DNA from: a virus
DNA length: 64,000 bases
Virus record (IMG/VR): IMGVR_UViG_3300027833_000021
Location: 1 to 64,000 of that record
Direction: 5' to 3' (one strand)
The notes beneath the pieces were generated by a model. It was not told the DNA's origin. It searched no databases and worked only from the letters and a program-made list of their open reading frames with translations. Position 1 is the stretch's first letter, and the number at the start of each line of letters is the position of its first letter. Shown one piece after another: positions 15,958 through 24,774 of this stretch. A program made the position numbers and the translations under genes.

Positions 15958-16119
15958 ATGAATATGAATTTTCGAGCATGGCTACAAAATGTTTGGTTTG
16001 AACATAAAGACGAAAAGTCGGCATGGAATGAAACAGTTGATTATACGATAGATGAATGGATTAGCAAGAACTTAAAGTTTCTAACTAACCGATACAAGAC
16101 TGAGATTAAATCAAAATGA
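15958..16119 (+). CDS. 53-aa protein, unknown function
   Basis: Short gene with AAAGGAG seven bases before ATG 15958. The product begins MNMNFRAWLQNVWFEHKDEK and ends with a basic amphipathic helix. Its stop overlaps the ATG of the next gene (ATGA), which supports it being real and coupled. It is rich in aromatic residues but has no membrane segment. Function unknown. Confidence 0.65.
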   Translation: MNMNFRAWLQNVWFEHKDEKSAWNETVDYTIDEWISKNLKFLTNRYKTEIKSK

Positions 16120-16895
16120 AAATAGTCTTAGCAACAGGTGGATTTGACCCGATACATTCTGGTCATATTTCCTATCTTAAAGCCGCTAGAGAATTGGGCG
16201 ACATGCTCATTGTTGGCTTAAACTCAGATGAATGGTTAGAACGCAAAAAGGGTAAATCTTTTATGCCTTGGAATGAACGTCTAACAATTCTCAATAACTT
16301 ACAAATGGTAGATGAAGTCTTCACCTTTATGGATGACGATGACACTGCTATCAATTTCATTAAACAAGTTATTGCACATTATCCAAATGACCAAATAGTC
16401 TTCGCCAATGGCGGCGACAGAAAAAAAGGCAATACGCCTGAAGTAGAATTTGCAACATCTATTGCAGATATTTCACCTGGATTTGGTTTTATATGGGGTG
16501 TTGGCGGTAATGAAAAGAAAAATTCAAGTAGTTGGATATTAGAAGAGTGGAAAGCACCAAAAACAATTCGCAGTTGGGGATGGTATAGAGTACTAGACGA
16601 TAAGCCAGGATATAAAGTCAAAGAATTGATTATTACTCCAGGACAAAGCCTAAGTATGCAACGACATCAACTTAGAGCAGAACATTGGTATATTCTCAAA
16701 GGAGAATGTTCGTTTAATACAATAAATGTTTCTTCTGACATAGAAGAACTAGGCACTTATACAGAAAATAAGTCTATCACAATTGAAAAGAAACAATGGC
16801 ACCAAGCCTGTAACGTTACGAATGAACCTTGTCATATTTTAGAAGTACAATATGGCGAAAAATGTGAAGAACAAGATATTGAACGGTTGGAATGA
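16116..16895 (+). CDS. Cytidylyltransferase-like domain fused to a mannose-6-P isomerase-type cupin
   Basis: 259 aa in two parts. Residues 1-140 are a nucleotidyltransferase of the HxGH class: GGFDPIHSGHISYLKAA with H14 and H17, the family of glycerol-3-phosphate cytidylyltransferase and HldE C-domain. Residues about 148-255 form a cupin like the C-terminal domain of type II phosphomannose isomerases (RSWGWYRVLDD, ITPGQSLSMQRHQLRAEHWYIL). The pairing suggests synthesis of an activated sugar or polyol phosphate, for host envelope change or glycosylation. The substrate cannot be told. The typical ISSTRI-like motif of the transferase is not obvious, so specificity or activity is uncertain. Confidence 0.75.
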   Translation: MKIVLATGGFDPIHSGHISYLKAARELGDMLIVGLNSDEWLERKKGKSFMPWNERLTILNNLQMVDEVFTFMDDDDTAINFIKQVIAHYPNDQIVFANGGDRKKGNTPEVEFATSIADISPGFGFIWGVGGNEKKNSSSWILEEWKAPKTIRSWGWYRVLDDKPGYKVKELIITPGQSLSMQRHQLRAEHWYILKGECSFNTINVSSDIEELGTYTENKSITIEKKQWHQACNVTNEPCHILEVQYGEKCEEQDIERLE

Positions 16896-18082
16896 ATAAA
16901 GAAAAACTCATAAAATTTATGAGAGATAACAAACATAAGTTCGTATTCTTCTCATACAAAGGTGGAATGGGTGGAGAAACAATCTGTAATTATCTGACAC
17001 GAGAAACTGAATATTTCTATAATAAAAACTTCGGTAGTTCTGATTATACAGAAGTGGGAGCAAAGAATAGTAATAGGTCATTATTTAAAGATTGGATGTT
17101 TGGTGATTTTTTTATGAATGAATCATTAATGTCTCCCTATAATTCTGTGGACAACGATTGTCATAATGGAAGTAAATTAACAGAATTCGACACTGTACAT
17201 ACATGGGAAGATTGGTATGATAAGTTTTGCGAAATAACTTCATCTTCATCGTCTCACTTTCATCCTTCAGTACTTGACAATTCAATGGATGAAGTCATAG
17301 ATGAATTTACAAGACAAGACAAACCTTATTTAATCAGATTACACTCTATAACTCCTTTAATGAAACTATTTGAAGGTACTATAATAATTGACATTGCACC
17401 AAATGAATGGGAAAAATATTGTACTACATTGTCCGAAGCAAAAGTATTTTGTAGTCCATTAATAACATACGATGAAAAGACAGAAGCCATTTCAGAATTG
17501 TGTAGGTATTATGAAGAGGGCTTAGAAGTCTGGATTGATAATGATACGTTATCTACTGATGTGACTGTACATACTTCTGAAGAAGCCTCTACACTTAAAA
17601 AATTCCTATTAGATTATGTTGGTGATGAATTACTCAACGATGAATCGTGGACCTTATATTTTAAAACACTAGATGTTTTAGTGAATATCGATAAATACCA
17701 ACTAGATTTAGATTCATTTAAAAATGTAGTAGAGTTAAACACATTTGTACATGCTCTTCATATGTGGCGGTCATTTCCAATGATGCTTACACAACGCATG
17801 AGGAGAGAAGTTTTATCTTGGGATGCTAGGAAAGATTATGGCACTAAGATAGATGAAGTTAATCATCATAATCCATGGTGGCCAACTATGTACAAATATG
17901 AAAGAGAATGGTACGATAAAATAAATCCTCAGTTGTATAACATGAATGATTTATTTAGTGGTACTTTTATTAAAGAGCAATTCGGTCTTGATGTAAAACC
18001 ATATGTAAAGATGTACGAAGAATGGCACAACAAAAATTGTAAATTTCTTAAATCACAACATATGACTAATTATTTACCATAA
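16892..18082 (+). CDS. Unknown 396-aa protein with P-loop-like N-terminus
   Basis: Coupled to the upstream gene by ATGA. The start, KFVFFSYKGGMGGETICNYL, has a strand followed by a glycine-rich loop and a helix, the layout of P-loop kinases and sulfotransferases, but it is not a standard Walker A. Later segments (KPYLIRLHSITPL, GTIIIDIAPNEWEKY) alternate strands and helices in a Rossmann-like way. No catalytic set can be named. Another window protein at 57812 opens with a similar FSSKAGAASNYI loop. A sugar- or sulfo-transfer role next to the sugar nucleotidyltransferase is a guess. Confidence 0.6.
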   Translation: MNKEKLIKFMRDNKHKFVFFSYKGGMGGETICNYLTRETEYFYNKNFGSSDYTEVGAKNSNRSLFKDWMFGDFFMNESLMSPYNSVDNDCHNGSKLTEFDTVHTWEDWYDKFCEITSSSSSHFHPSVLDNSMDEVIDEFTRQDKPYLIRLHSITPLMKLFEGTIIIDIAPNEWEKYCTTLSEAKVFCSPLITYDEKTEAISELCRYYEEGLEVWIDNDTLSTDVTVHTSEEASTLKKFLLDYVGDELLNDESWTLYFKTLDVLVNIDKYQLDLDSFKNVVELNTFVHALHMWRSFPMMLTQRMRREVLSWDARKDYGTKIDEVNHHNPWWPTMYKYEREWYDKINPQLYNMNDLFSGTFIKEQFGLDVKPYVKMYEEWHNKNCKFLKSQHMTNYLP

Positions 18083-18094
18083 AAGGAGAAGTGT

Positions 18095-18322
18095 ATGAAT
18101 ATAATAAAAACAGGAAACATCTATGATAAGGACAATTCAATGAATTTATTAAACTTAACGGAAACTGAAATCAATCAACTAATCAAGTCGTTAGCGAAAG
18201 ACCCATCTATCGAAGAAGACAAAAAAGAACCAACATTACAATGGTTACGTGAGCAATTGTCTGAACAGAAAATAGGCGGTGCATGGAAACGCAGACTAAG
18301 AGAAAAGGGACATGTCATTTAA
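18095..18322 (+). CDS. Small hypothetical protein, 75 aa
   Basis: AAAAGGAGAAG stands six bases before ATG 18095. A second in-frame ATG at 18140 would give a 60-aa product. It has a helical middle (TETEINQLIKSLAKD) and a basic end (WKRRLREKG). It overlaps the next gene by 11 bases. Function unknown. Confidence 0.6.
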   Translation: MNIIKTGNIYDKDNSMNLLNLTETEINQLIKSLAKDPSIEEDKKEPTLQWLREQLSEQKIGGAWKRRLREKGHVI

Positions 18323-18731
18323 AAATCTAATTTATGCAACTGTTATTACTTTTGTAATAATATTTGTTTTTATAAAGTCAGTCGAAGCACAACCACACGA
18401 TGTTGTTGATACTGGCCCTAAGTTGCTTGAACTTGCAACTGAATTAGAAGATAAAGACCTGGCTATTATGGTATTGGGCGGAATAGACTATTATGTCCAA
18501 GAATGCACAGAATTAACTTCACGTGGTGTTATATATAGAAACAAAATAATCACATACCATGAAATAAATGAAGCCTTATTACCAATCAATCCTCTGTACA
18601 TCAAAGGTTCTATCGCAGTATCTGGATATGATTGTTATGAAATGTATGAATTGATAACTTCTTTCGAAAATAACATAGTAGAACAACCAGAACACCCAGT
18701 AGATAAACAACAGACAATTACAGAAATTTAA
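18312..18731 (+). CDS. Exported small protein, 139 aa
   Basis: The N-terminus has a basic start and a hydrophobic stretch (NLIYATVITFVIIFVFIKSVEA) followed by a likely signal peptidase site after VEA, so the mature part (from QPHD) should reach the periplasm. It has two or three cysteines (QECTEL, YDCYEM) that could make a disulphide. The end is acidic. No family is recognised. A host-envelope or superinfection role is possible. Confidence 0.65.
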   Translation: MSFKNLIYATVITFVIIFVFIKSVEAQPHDVVDTGPKLLELATELEDKDLAIMVLGGIDYYVQECTELTSRGVIYRNKIITYHEINEALLPINPLYIKGSIAVSGYDCYEMYELITSFENNIVEQPEHPVDKQQTITEI

Positions 18732-18760
18732 TTGACATTAATTGTATCATATGTTATAAT
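18732..18760 (+). promoter_or_regulatory. Early-type promoter upstream of the small membrane protein and prs
   Basis: TTGACA (18732-18737), 17-base spacer, TATAAT (18755-18760), full consensus. The next ATG is 24 bases downstream with AGAGGAG before it. Confidence 0.85.
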
Positions 18761-18783
18761 ATCTATTAATATTAGAGGAGATA

Positions 18784-19008
18784 ATGATGGGAATAGACAT
18801 GATATTTGTGACGGGTGCTTTTATTAGTATCTGTGCATATTTTAGTTATAGAAGCGGAGAGAAAGACGGTTATCAACAGATGGCACGTGAAGTTGCATCA
18901 TCAATAGTTGAAATACATATGGAGCAACAAAAAATCGAAGTAATGAAACTCGAAGTTGAACAAATAAAAAGAGAATGCCTACAATTAATGGAAGAAAACC
19001 AAACATGA
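18784..19008 (+). CDS. Small membrane-anchored coiled-coil protein, 74 aa
   Basis: One N-terminal membrane segment ([17 protein letters not shown]) and then a charged helix with heptad character up to the end. Strong AGAGGAG site. Its TGA overlaps the prs ATG, so it is coupled to prs. Function unknown. Confidence 0.65.
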   Translation: MMGIDMIFVTGAFISICAYFSYRSGEKDGYQQMAREVASSIVEIHMEQQKIEVMKLEVEQIKRECLQLMEENQT

Positions 19009-19955
19009 AGATTATATCTGGTAATAGTAATTTAAAACTAGCAGAAGAAATAGCATCACATTGTTTTGCTACTCTAGTTCCTGCTGAAATCAAAGCATTT
19101 GCAGATGGTGAAAGTAGTGTAGAGTTCTTAGAGAATGTTCGAGGCGAAGATGTCTTTATTGTACAGAGTACAAGTACTCCAGTAAACGACAATCTGATGG
19201 AAATGCTAGTAATGATTGATGCCGCTAAAAGAAGTAGTGCTAAACGTATTACAGCAGTCATACCTTACTTCGGTTATGCACGACAAGATAGAAAAAGTGC
19301 AAGTCGTACACCAATTACTGCAAAACTAGTAGCAAATCTAGTAACAGAAGCCGGTGCAGATAGAGTTTTAACAATGGACTTACATGCTGGACAAATCCAA
19401 GGCTTCTTTGATATTCCAGTTGATGATTTGACAAGTCGTATTGTATTTGCTAAAGATATTAAGAGACGATTAGGTGATAAAGCCTATAAAAATACAGTAT
19501 TCGTTTCACCTGATGCAGGTGGTACTATGAGAGCCCGTAAATTTGCTGAAATGTTTCATGGTGATATTGCTATCGTAGATAAACGTAGACCTAAAGCAGG
19601 TCAAAGTGAAGTAATGAACATTATTGGAGAAGTTGAAGGTCAACATGCGATATTAGTTGATGATATTATCGATAGTGGTGGAACATTATGTAATGCCGCA
19701 CAGGCTATTATGGATGCAGGTGCATTAAGTGTACGAGCATACATCACTCATGGAGTTTTGACTGGTGAAGCATGTCAAAAAGTGGAAAAGAGTGTGTTAG
19801 AAGAATTAGTCATTACAGATAGTATAGAATTTCGTTGTCCTAGCAATTTAAAGAAGACACGACAAGTTAGTGTTTCGAAATTGTTCGGTGAAGCAATTCG
19901 TAGAGTAAGTAATGAAGAAAGTGTAAGTTCACTATTTTATAATCAGAAAGTATAA
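19005..19955 (+). CDS. prs: Ribose-phosphate pyrophosphokinase (PRPP synthase)
   Basis: 316 aa from ATG 19005 (ATGA overlap), the normal Prs length; the longer frame from 18975 is not needed. Recognisable parts are the [20 protein letters not shown] start (split here as FADGE and VRGEDVF), [11 protein letters not shown] for [20 protein letters not shown], and the PRPP loop [12 protein letters not shown]. It makes PRPP from ribose-5-phosphate and ATP, feeding nucleotide or NAD synthesis. In the window a phosphoribosyltransferase at 25924 could use PRPP. A nadV partner, known from some vibriophages, is not seen here. Confidence 0.95.
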   Translation: MKIISGNSNLKLAEEIASHCFATLVPAEIKAFADGESSVEFLENVRGEDVFIVQSTSTPVNDNLMEMLVMIDAAKRSSAKRITAVIPYFGYARQDRKSASRTPITAKLVANLVTEAGADRVLTMDLHAGQIQGFFDIPVDDLTSRIVFAKDIKRRLGDKAYKNTVFVSPDAGGTMRARKFAEMFHGDIAIVDKRRPKAGQSEVMNIIGEVEGQHAILVDDIIDSGGTLCNAAQAIMDAGALSVRAYITHGVLTGEACQKVEKSVLEELVITDSIEFRCPSNLKKTRQVSVSKLFGEAIRRVSNEESVSSLFYNQKV

Positions 19956-19970
19956 CAAAAAGAGATTACA

Positions 19971-20186
19971 ATGGATGCAAGAATGCTACAAGTTGGCACA
20001 ATAATAGTTCATAAAACAACTAATAAGCAGGCTAAAATTACAGATGCTTATCATCCGCCAGATAATCCTTTTGTAGTGTCAATAACTTACAAATATGTAG
20101 ATACGGACAGAGTTCGTACTATAATTGACAGCACTTTAGAGCATTTCAGTGAAAATTGGACTGTTTTAGAAGAAAATCCTGTTTAA
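19971..20186 (+). CDS. Small hypothetical protein, 71 aa
   Basis: Unrecognised, beta-rich (VGTIIVHKTTNKQAKITDAY, FVVSITYKYVDTDRVRTII), perhaps a small barrel. AAAGAGAT precedes the ATG. Same orientation as prs and 15 bases behind it. Confidence 0.6.
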   Translation: MDARMLQVGTIIVHKTTNKQAKITDAYHPPDNPFVVSITYKYVDTDRVRTIIDSTLEHFSENWTVLEENPV

Positions 20187-20209
20187 TTTGAAATAAAAAC
20201 CCCAAAAAC

Positions 20210-20237
20210 TTGACAAATCCTCGAATCAATGTATACT
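20210..20237 (+). promoter_or_regulatory. Early-type promoter
   Basis: TTGACA (20210-20215), 16-base spacer, TATACT (20232-20237), 33 bases before the 142-aa gene. Confidence 0.7.
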
Positions 20238-20269
20238 ATAAGTATATTCAATAAAAGAGAGGGTTAAAT

Positions 20270-20698
20270 ATGGCTTATATATCAACTGATGAAGTAAAAG
20301 CAGTTCGAGTTGCTCTTAAAGAGCGTTTCAAAAACAAACTTAAGTTCTCCGTTCGTAGAGAACACTATTCAAGTCTTAATGTTTCTATCGTTTCTGGTGA
20401 AATAAACTTCTTTGACGGAAGTTTAGACCGAAAAGACCCATGGAACAAAGAAGCCCCAAGTCATAAGTTTGATGGCTATGAGCAAATCAATGAGTATTAT
20501 CCTGAAAACTATGGTAAGCACTCAGAACTATTCAAAAACATTGTTGAGATTATGAAAACTGCACCTGCTAATGTAAAAGGTGGTCGTGCTTGGTATGATA
20601 ATTCAGATGCAATGACTGATTATTTTGATACTGCTTATTACACTCACATTAATGTTGGTAAGTGGGACAAGCCTTATGAATTTAAGGGAGCGAAATAA
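20270..20698 (+). CDS. LPD29-like phage protein, 142 aa
   Basis: The order YISTDEVKAVRVALKERF, KFSVRREHYSSLNVSI, then AMTDYFDTAYYTHINVGKW corresponds to the LPD29 family (large polyvalent protein associated), found as free proteins in phages and as a domain in large polyvalent proteins. Biochemical role is not known. GAGAGG lies before the ATG. The stop overlaps the next ATG (TAATG). Confidence 0.65.
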   Translation: MAYISTDEVKAVRVALKERFKNKLKFSVRREHYSSLNVSIVSGEINFFDGSLDRKDPWNKEAPSHKFDGYEQINEYYPENYGKHSELFKNIVEIMKTAPANVKGGRAWYDNSDAMTDYFDTAYYTHINVGKWDKPYEFKGAK

Positions 20699-20949
20699 TG
20701 TCAGTAGAGTTAAAACCAATACTTGATAAAATCTATATCGATATAGATGGTCCTAATGGAAATGCATTTAATCTATTAGGAGCCGCTTCGGTTTTATCTA
20801 AGAAATATGATTTTCCTGGTGAGACGATTAGAGATGAAATGGCATCAGGTGATTATATGAATTTACTAAAGGTATTTGATGATAATTTTGGTGAGTTCGT
20901 AGTGTTACAAACTGAAAATGCTGAGTATCTTGAGGCATTTGCAAAATGA
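20698..20949 (+). CDS. Small hypothetical protein, 83 aa
   Basis: Coupled to the LPD29-like gene by TAATG. The segment DKIYIDIDGPNGNAFNLLG and GDYMNLLKVFDDNFGEFV are of a type I recall from other phages, but no function is known. The acidic DIDGPNGNA loop may bind a metal or ligand; that is a guess. Confidence 0.65.
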   Translation: MSVELKPILDKIYIDIDGPNGNAFNLLGAASVLSKKYDFPGETIRDEMASGDYMNLLKVFDDNFGEFVVLQTENAEYLEAFAK

Positions 20950-20955
20950 AAAAAC

Positions 20956-20983
20956 TTGACAGATATGATATCTGTGCTATAAT
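20956..20983 (+). promoter_or_regulatory. Early-type promoter with an internal palindrome
   Basis: TTGACA (20956-20961), 16-base spacer, TATAAT (20978-20983). ACAGATAT-G-ATATCTGT (20959-20975) is a perfect 8-bp inverted repeat filling the spacer and overlapping the -35, an operator-like position. Confidence 0.75.
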
Positions 20984-21015
20984 ATAGTTATATTAAACAA
21001 TTGAGAGGGTTAAAT

Positions 21016-22029
21016 ATGAACATAGTAAAAATCGAAAACGGGTTATACAACAATACCGAAATCAACGGTTGCTTTCCATTAATCAAAGGTATCACTAAGT
21101 CGAAAGACGGGTCTTACTTTGTAAAAATTAAAGTAACTGATTCCGATGAAAAAGTATTTGCAGGACGTGATGCTTGTCGAATTAAGATTTCTAACCAAGA
21201 CCAAATCACCGAAGTTGAAGGTGATGCAGGCAAAGAATTAGTTGAAACAGAAGACCAAGCAATTGATAGAATTGCCGAGCGTTTCTCTATTTTAGAAGAA
21301 ATGACTGGTGCTACACTTGATGGAATCGTGCGAGGCATGGTGGTTACAGGACCTCCAGGAGTTGGTAAGACATTTGGTGTTGAACAAATACTTGAAAAAG
21401 ATAGTTTGTTTGATGTGATGGCAGACCGACCACTTCGTCATACATTTGTTAAAGGTGCCATGTCGGCAATTGGTTTATACAGTACACTTTACAAGTATTC
21501 GGACTCAAAAAGCATTGTAGTCCTAGACGATTGTGATAGTATTCTGTTTAATGAAGATGCTTTGAACATTCTGAAAGCCGCACTTGATAGTGGCAAGAAA
21601 AGACGTATTTCTTGGAACTCTGATTCCAACTTCCTACGCCGTGAAGGTGTTCCTGGTGAGTTCGAATTCAAAGGTTCAGTTATCTTTATTACAAACTTAA
21701 AGTTTGATAGTACTAGACAAACTAAAATCAAAGACCACTTAGAAGCAATTCTTTCTCGTTGTCATTACCTTGACCTTACACTTGATACTACACGTGATAA
21801 GATTATGAGAATTAAACAGATTGCACGTGATGGCGGTTTGTTTGATACTAAAGGTCTAACTAAAATCGAAGAGCAAGAAATTATTGAGTTCATGGTTGAT
21901 GAACAAGATAGATTACGTGAAGTTTCATTGCGAATGGCTCAAAAGATTGCTGACCTTCGTAATATGAATAAAGTAAGATGGAAAACTCTAGCGGAATCAA
22001 CATGTATGAAACGCAGAGTTAATTCATAA
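21016..22029 (+). CDS. AAA+ ATPase
   Basis: 337 aa from ATG 21016, which follows GAGAGGGT; the longer TTG frame is unlikely. It has Walker A GPPGVGKT, Walker B IVVLDDCDSIL and sensor-1 SVIFITNLKF, then an arginine-containing helix (EAILSRCHYLDL). This layout fits a classical AAA ATPase rather than the T4 gp44 clamp loader. The N-terminal 80 residues are beta-rich. Placed among replication genes. The substrate is unknown; loader, unfoldase or remodeller are all open. Confidence 0.8.
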   Translation: MNIVKIENGLYNNTEINGCFPLIKGITKSKDGSYFVKIKVTDSDEKVFAGRDACRIKISNQDQITEVEGDAGKELVETEDQAIDRIAERFSILEEMTGATLDGIVRGMVVTGPPGVGKTFGVEQILEKDSLFDVMADRPLRHTFVKGAMSAIGLYSTLYKYSDSKSIVVLDDCDSILFNEDALNILKAALDSGKKRRISWNSDSNFLRREGVPGEFEFKGSVIFITNLKFDSTRQTKIKDHLEAILSRCHYLDLTLDTTRDKIMRIKQIARDGGLFDTKGLTKIEEQEIIEFMVDEQDRLREVSLRMAQKIADLRNMNKVRWKTLAESTCMKRRVNS

Positions 22030-22053
22030 AAGTTTAAAAAGTTAACCCCTCGG

Positions 22054-22086
22054 CGCCAGTAATAGAAATGTTACTGGCGTTTTTTA
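22054..22086 (+). terminator. Terminator after the AAA ATPase gene
   Basis: CGCCAGTAA (22054-22062) pairs perfectly with TTACTGGCG (22071-22079), followed by TTTTTT. Confidence 0.9.
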
Positions 22087-22098
22087 TGCAGAAACCAC

Positions 22099-22127
22099 TT
22101 GAATTATTCGGTGAGATATGTTATACT
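22099..22127 (+). promoter_or_regulatory. Early-type promoter for uvsW
   Basis: TTGAAT (22099-22104), 17-base spacer, TATACT (22122-22127), 26 bases before the uvsW ATG. Confidence 0.6.
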
Positions 22128-22153
22128 AAGTTAAATGTTAAGAAAAGATAATA

Positions 22154-23599
22154 ATGAATAAATGTACAATCATAATCAAGGACGAAGTAAACGTTAAGTT
22201 AGAAGGTCTTGACCCATCAACTCGTAGAAAATGCAGTGACAAATTGAAGTATTTCTTACCTCATGCATATCATATGCCTGCATACAAACTCGGTCGATGG
22301 GATGGCACAGTCCGCTTTTGTGATGTCGGTGGCAGAACATTTCTAAATCTATTAGATGATGTTTTACCAGTAATCATCGAACAAGGTTACGAGATAACCA
22401 TCGATGATAGGCGTGAGAACGAAGAAATGAGTTTTCCTATTATAACTGAGAACTTCTGGGAGGGAGTTACTTGGCCTGAAGGACATGCAAAAGCGGGCGA
22501 ACCAATCATCTTAAGAGACTATCAAGTAGAAGTAGTAAATCAATTCATATCAGCACCGCAGTGTTTACAAGAGATAGCCACAGGTGCAGGTAAAACGATT
22601 ATGACTGCAACTATGAGTAGAGTAGTTGAAAAATATGGCAGGTCAATCATCATTGTGCCTAACAAAGATTTGGTAAGGCAAACAGAAGAAGATTACAGAA
22701 ACTGTGGACTAGATGTTGGTGTATATTTTGGTGACAAAAAAGAAGAAGGCAAGACACATACAATTTGCACATGGCAATCTCTCAATTCGTTATTGAAGAA
22801 GACTAAGAAAGGTGAAGCAAACATCCAAGAATTCATCGAAGGTGTATGTTGTGTAATTGTTGATGAAACTCACCAAGCAAAAGCAGATGTATTGAAAGAT
22901 TTACTTACTAGTGTATTTGCTAATGTTCCTATTCGTTGGGGACTAACAGGAACTATTCCTAAGAGTGATTGGGAATCTGCTAGTTTGCGTAGTTCACTAG
23001 GTGAAGTAATAAACAAACTATCAGCAAAAGAATTACAGGACCAAGGTGTTCTAGCAAATTGTCATGTGAATATTGTACAGACACAAGAAACGGCTGTGTA
23101 TTCCAATTATCAAAATGAAATGACATTTTTACTTGAAGATAAAAAGCGGTTAGACTATGTTTCGAAAATGGTTAAAGATATCTCTAAAACCGGAAACACT
23201 TTGGTTCTTACAAATAGAATTAAAAATGGTGAAGCACTACAGGAGTTGATACCAGAATCTGAGTTCGTTCAAGGTTCGATGGCAGTCACAGATAGAAAAG
23301 ATGCTTATAATGAAATAAATGAAGGAACAAACACAATCACAATTGCTACTTATGGAGTAGCCGCAGTTGGTATTAATATTCCTCGTATCTTTAACTTAGT
23401 GTTATTAGAGCCAGGAAAATCTTTTGTTAGAGTTATCCAGTCAATTGGACGTGGTGTTCGAATGGCAGAAGATAAAGACTTTGTACAAATATGGGATGTA
23501 ACAAGTCGTTGTAAGTTTTCAAAAAGACATTTAACAGAAAGAAAAAAGTATTATAAAGAGGCATCATACCCATTCACAATCGATAAGATTACATATTAA
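22154..23599 (+). CDS. uvsW: UvsW superfamily 2 helicase
   Basis: 481 aa. After a small N-terminal domain (residues 1-110), RDYQ (121-124) and Walker A ATGAGKT (142-148) open the first RecA-like domain, with DETH (237-240) as motif II and LTGTIP as motif III. The second domain ends with VIQSIGRGVR (motif VI). T4 UvsW unwinds R-loops and branched DNA and moves replication from origins to recombination. Length and domain order fit T4 UvsW (503 aa). Confidence 0.93.
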   Translation: MNKCTIIIKDEVNVKLEGLDPSTRRKCSDKLKYFLPHAYHMPAYKLGRWDGTVRFCDVGGRTFLNLLDDVLPVIIEQGYEITIDDRRENEEMSFPIITENFWEGVTWPEGHAKAGEPIILRDYQVEVVNQFISAPQCLQEIATGAGKTIMTATMSRVVEKYGRSIIIVPNKDLVRQTEEDYRNCGLDVGVYFGDKKEEGKTHTICTWQSLNSLLKKTKKGEANIQEFIEGVCCVIVDETHQAKADVLKDLLTSVFANVPIRWGLTGTIPKSDWESASLRSSLGEVINKLSAKELQDQGVLANCHVNIVQTQETAVYSNYQNEMTFLLEDKKRLDYVSKMVKDISKTGNTLVLTNRIKNGEALQELIPESEFVQGSMAVTDRKDAYNEINEGTNTITIATYGVAAVGINIPRIFNLVLLEPGKSFVRVIQSIGRGVRMAEDKDFVQIWDVTSRCKFSKRHLTERKKYYKEASYPFTIDKITY

Positions 23600-23608
23600 A
23601 GGATAATT

Positions 23609-24109
23609 ATGAAAATATTAACACCAGATAACAAATGTTTTGAAATGAACAGTTTACCAGAAGAAATTGATGACATTCGTTATTGTGTCATGGACGTAAC
23701 AGACAAAGACGACCCAGATTTCTTTTTTATTCCTTTAGTATTCATTGAGACTTTCAGTGCGCCTAGTATGAATATAAGTATTGGACCATATAACATTGAA
23801 ATGCCAATTGACTGGAATATTATGATTGGCGAGGCAGACCTAGGAGTTTGTGAATTCATTCCTCTTACAAGTATTAATGAAAGAAAATTTGATACACTAT
23901 TGACAAATCCATTAAAAGGGTTTACAATGGATTGGCAACCAATTAAAGTTAACAATGTGTTTGCAGATGTGAAATGGTTCTTTCCTAAATTGAAGTATGG
24001 ACACATTCTTGCAATACCATTAGAATATGGAGATAGCCCGAAATGTGCATATTTTGTAAAAGACTTAAATCGTATTCCGGACCAAATGGCAAGTTATGAC
24101 TTCTTCTAA
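23609..24109 (+). CDS. Conserved-type T4-like phage protein, 166 aa
   Basis: Resembles an uncharacterised protein family of T4-like phages: LPEEIDDIRYCVMDV, FFFIPLVFIETFSAP, GPYNIEMPIDWNIMIGE, FIPLTSIN and FADVKWFFPKLKYGHILAIPL. It appears all-beta with a repeated aromatic pattern. AAGGATAA lies before the ATG. Function unknown. Confidence 0.7.
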   Translation: MKILTPDNKCFEMNSLPEEIDDIRYCVMDVTDKDDPDFFFIPLVFIETFSAPSMNISIGPYNIEMPIDWNIMIGEADLGVCEFIPLTSINERKFDTLLTNPLKGFTMDWQPIKVNNVFADVKWFFPKLKYGHILAIPLEYGDSPKCAYFVKDLNRIPDQMASYDFF

Positions 24110-24299
24110 TAAACACATGATAGCGATAGACGACATAGACGAAAGTAAGAATGCGTTTCTGTGGTGTAAAGAAAAGTTGAAAGTCAATAGTTGGTGCTAT
24201 AATGTAGGAAGTAATGCAGATTACTTTTTCTTTAATGAAGACAAAGACGCACAGTTTTTTATTACTGTGCATGGTGGAAGGTATTACGATGGCCGCTAA
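24096..24299 (+). CDS. Small hypothetical protein, 67 aa
   Basis: Begins inside the end of the upstream gene (14-base overlap); ATG 24117 is an alternative start. The product is mixed alpha/beta (NAFLWCKEKL, YFFFNEDKDAQFFITVHGG). The next gene starts within it at 24289. Function unknown. Confidence 0.5.
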   Translation: MTSSNKHMIAIDDIDESKNAFLWCKEKLKVNSWCYNVGSNADYFFFNEDKDAQFFITVHGGRYYDGR

Positions 24300-24774
24300 G
24301 TTGCCTCTAAGTGATGTACTAAGTGCAATTGATAGAAGAGATTTCAATTGGTATGCTAACCTTGATGCTGAGAAAAAGAAAGCATGGAGTAGTTGGCTAT
24401 TCATTCGATATGTGAGTTCTACAAAGGGCAAAGATAGAGATGAACTATTACTCAATACGAATGAGTTTGTAAACAAGAACTATGGTGATATTCATAAACA
24501 TGAAGAACTTGTTTGGAAGTTAATGTGTTTGACTGGCACAGGTAAGAAACAGTTCCATGAGTGGATTAAGCCACCTAATTCGAAGATAAAGAAAGATGCA
24601 ATCTCACAGTTCGTATCAGAAACATATCCTACCTTAAATGGTAGAGAAGTAGAATTGATGATAAAGATGAATGACGTTGCTGATATAAAACAAATGGCAA
24701 TCGACATGGGTATGTCTGATAAAGAAGTCAGTGAAATTTTTGAAAAAAAGAAAACAAAGAAGAAGAAAAAATAA
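24289..24774 (+). CDS. 62: Probable clamp-loader small subunit gp62-like protein
   Basis: 161 aa from ATG 24289; the longer frame from 24214 covers another gene. All-helical: LSDVLSAIDRRDFNWY, then KAWSSWLFIRYVSS, LLLNTNEFVNKNYGD, KQFHEWIKPP, and a lysine-rich end. This resembles proteins annotated as gp62 clamp-loader subunits in T4-like phages, where W....MxxR and HEWIK-type motifs recur. With gp44, gp62 loads the gp45 clamp; neither partner is in the window. Similarity is weak enough that the call is provisional. Confidence 0.5.
   Translation: MAAKLPLSDVLSAIDRRDFNWYANLDAEKKKAWSSWLFIRYVSSTKGKDRDELLLNTNEFVNKNYGDIHKHEELVWKLMCLTGTGKKQFHEWIKPPNSKIKKDAISQFVSETYPTLNGREVELMIKMNDVADIKQMAIDMGMSDKEVSEIFEKKKTKKKKK

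Noticed and set aside
17690-17698. Exact GATAAATAC late nonamer
   Set aside because: It lies in the middle of the 396-aa coding region with no gene start within 380 bases, so it is taken as chance.
23985-24476. 163-codon minus-strand open frame
   Set aside because: It crosses the coupled plus-strand genes 23609-24774, is rich in Ser/Leu/Phe as expected of a shadow, and has no promoter or ribosome site.
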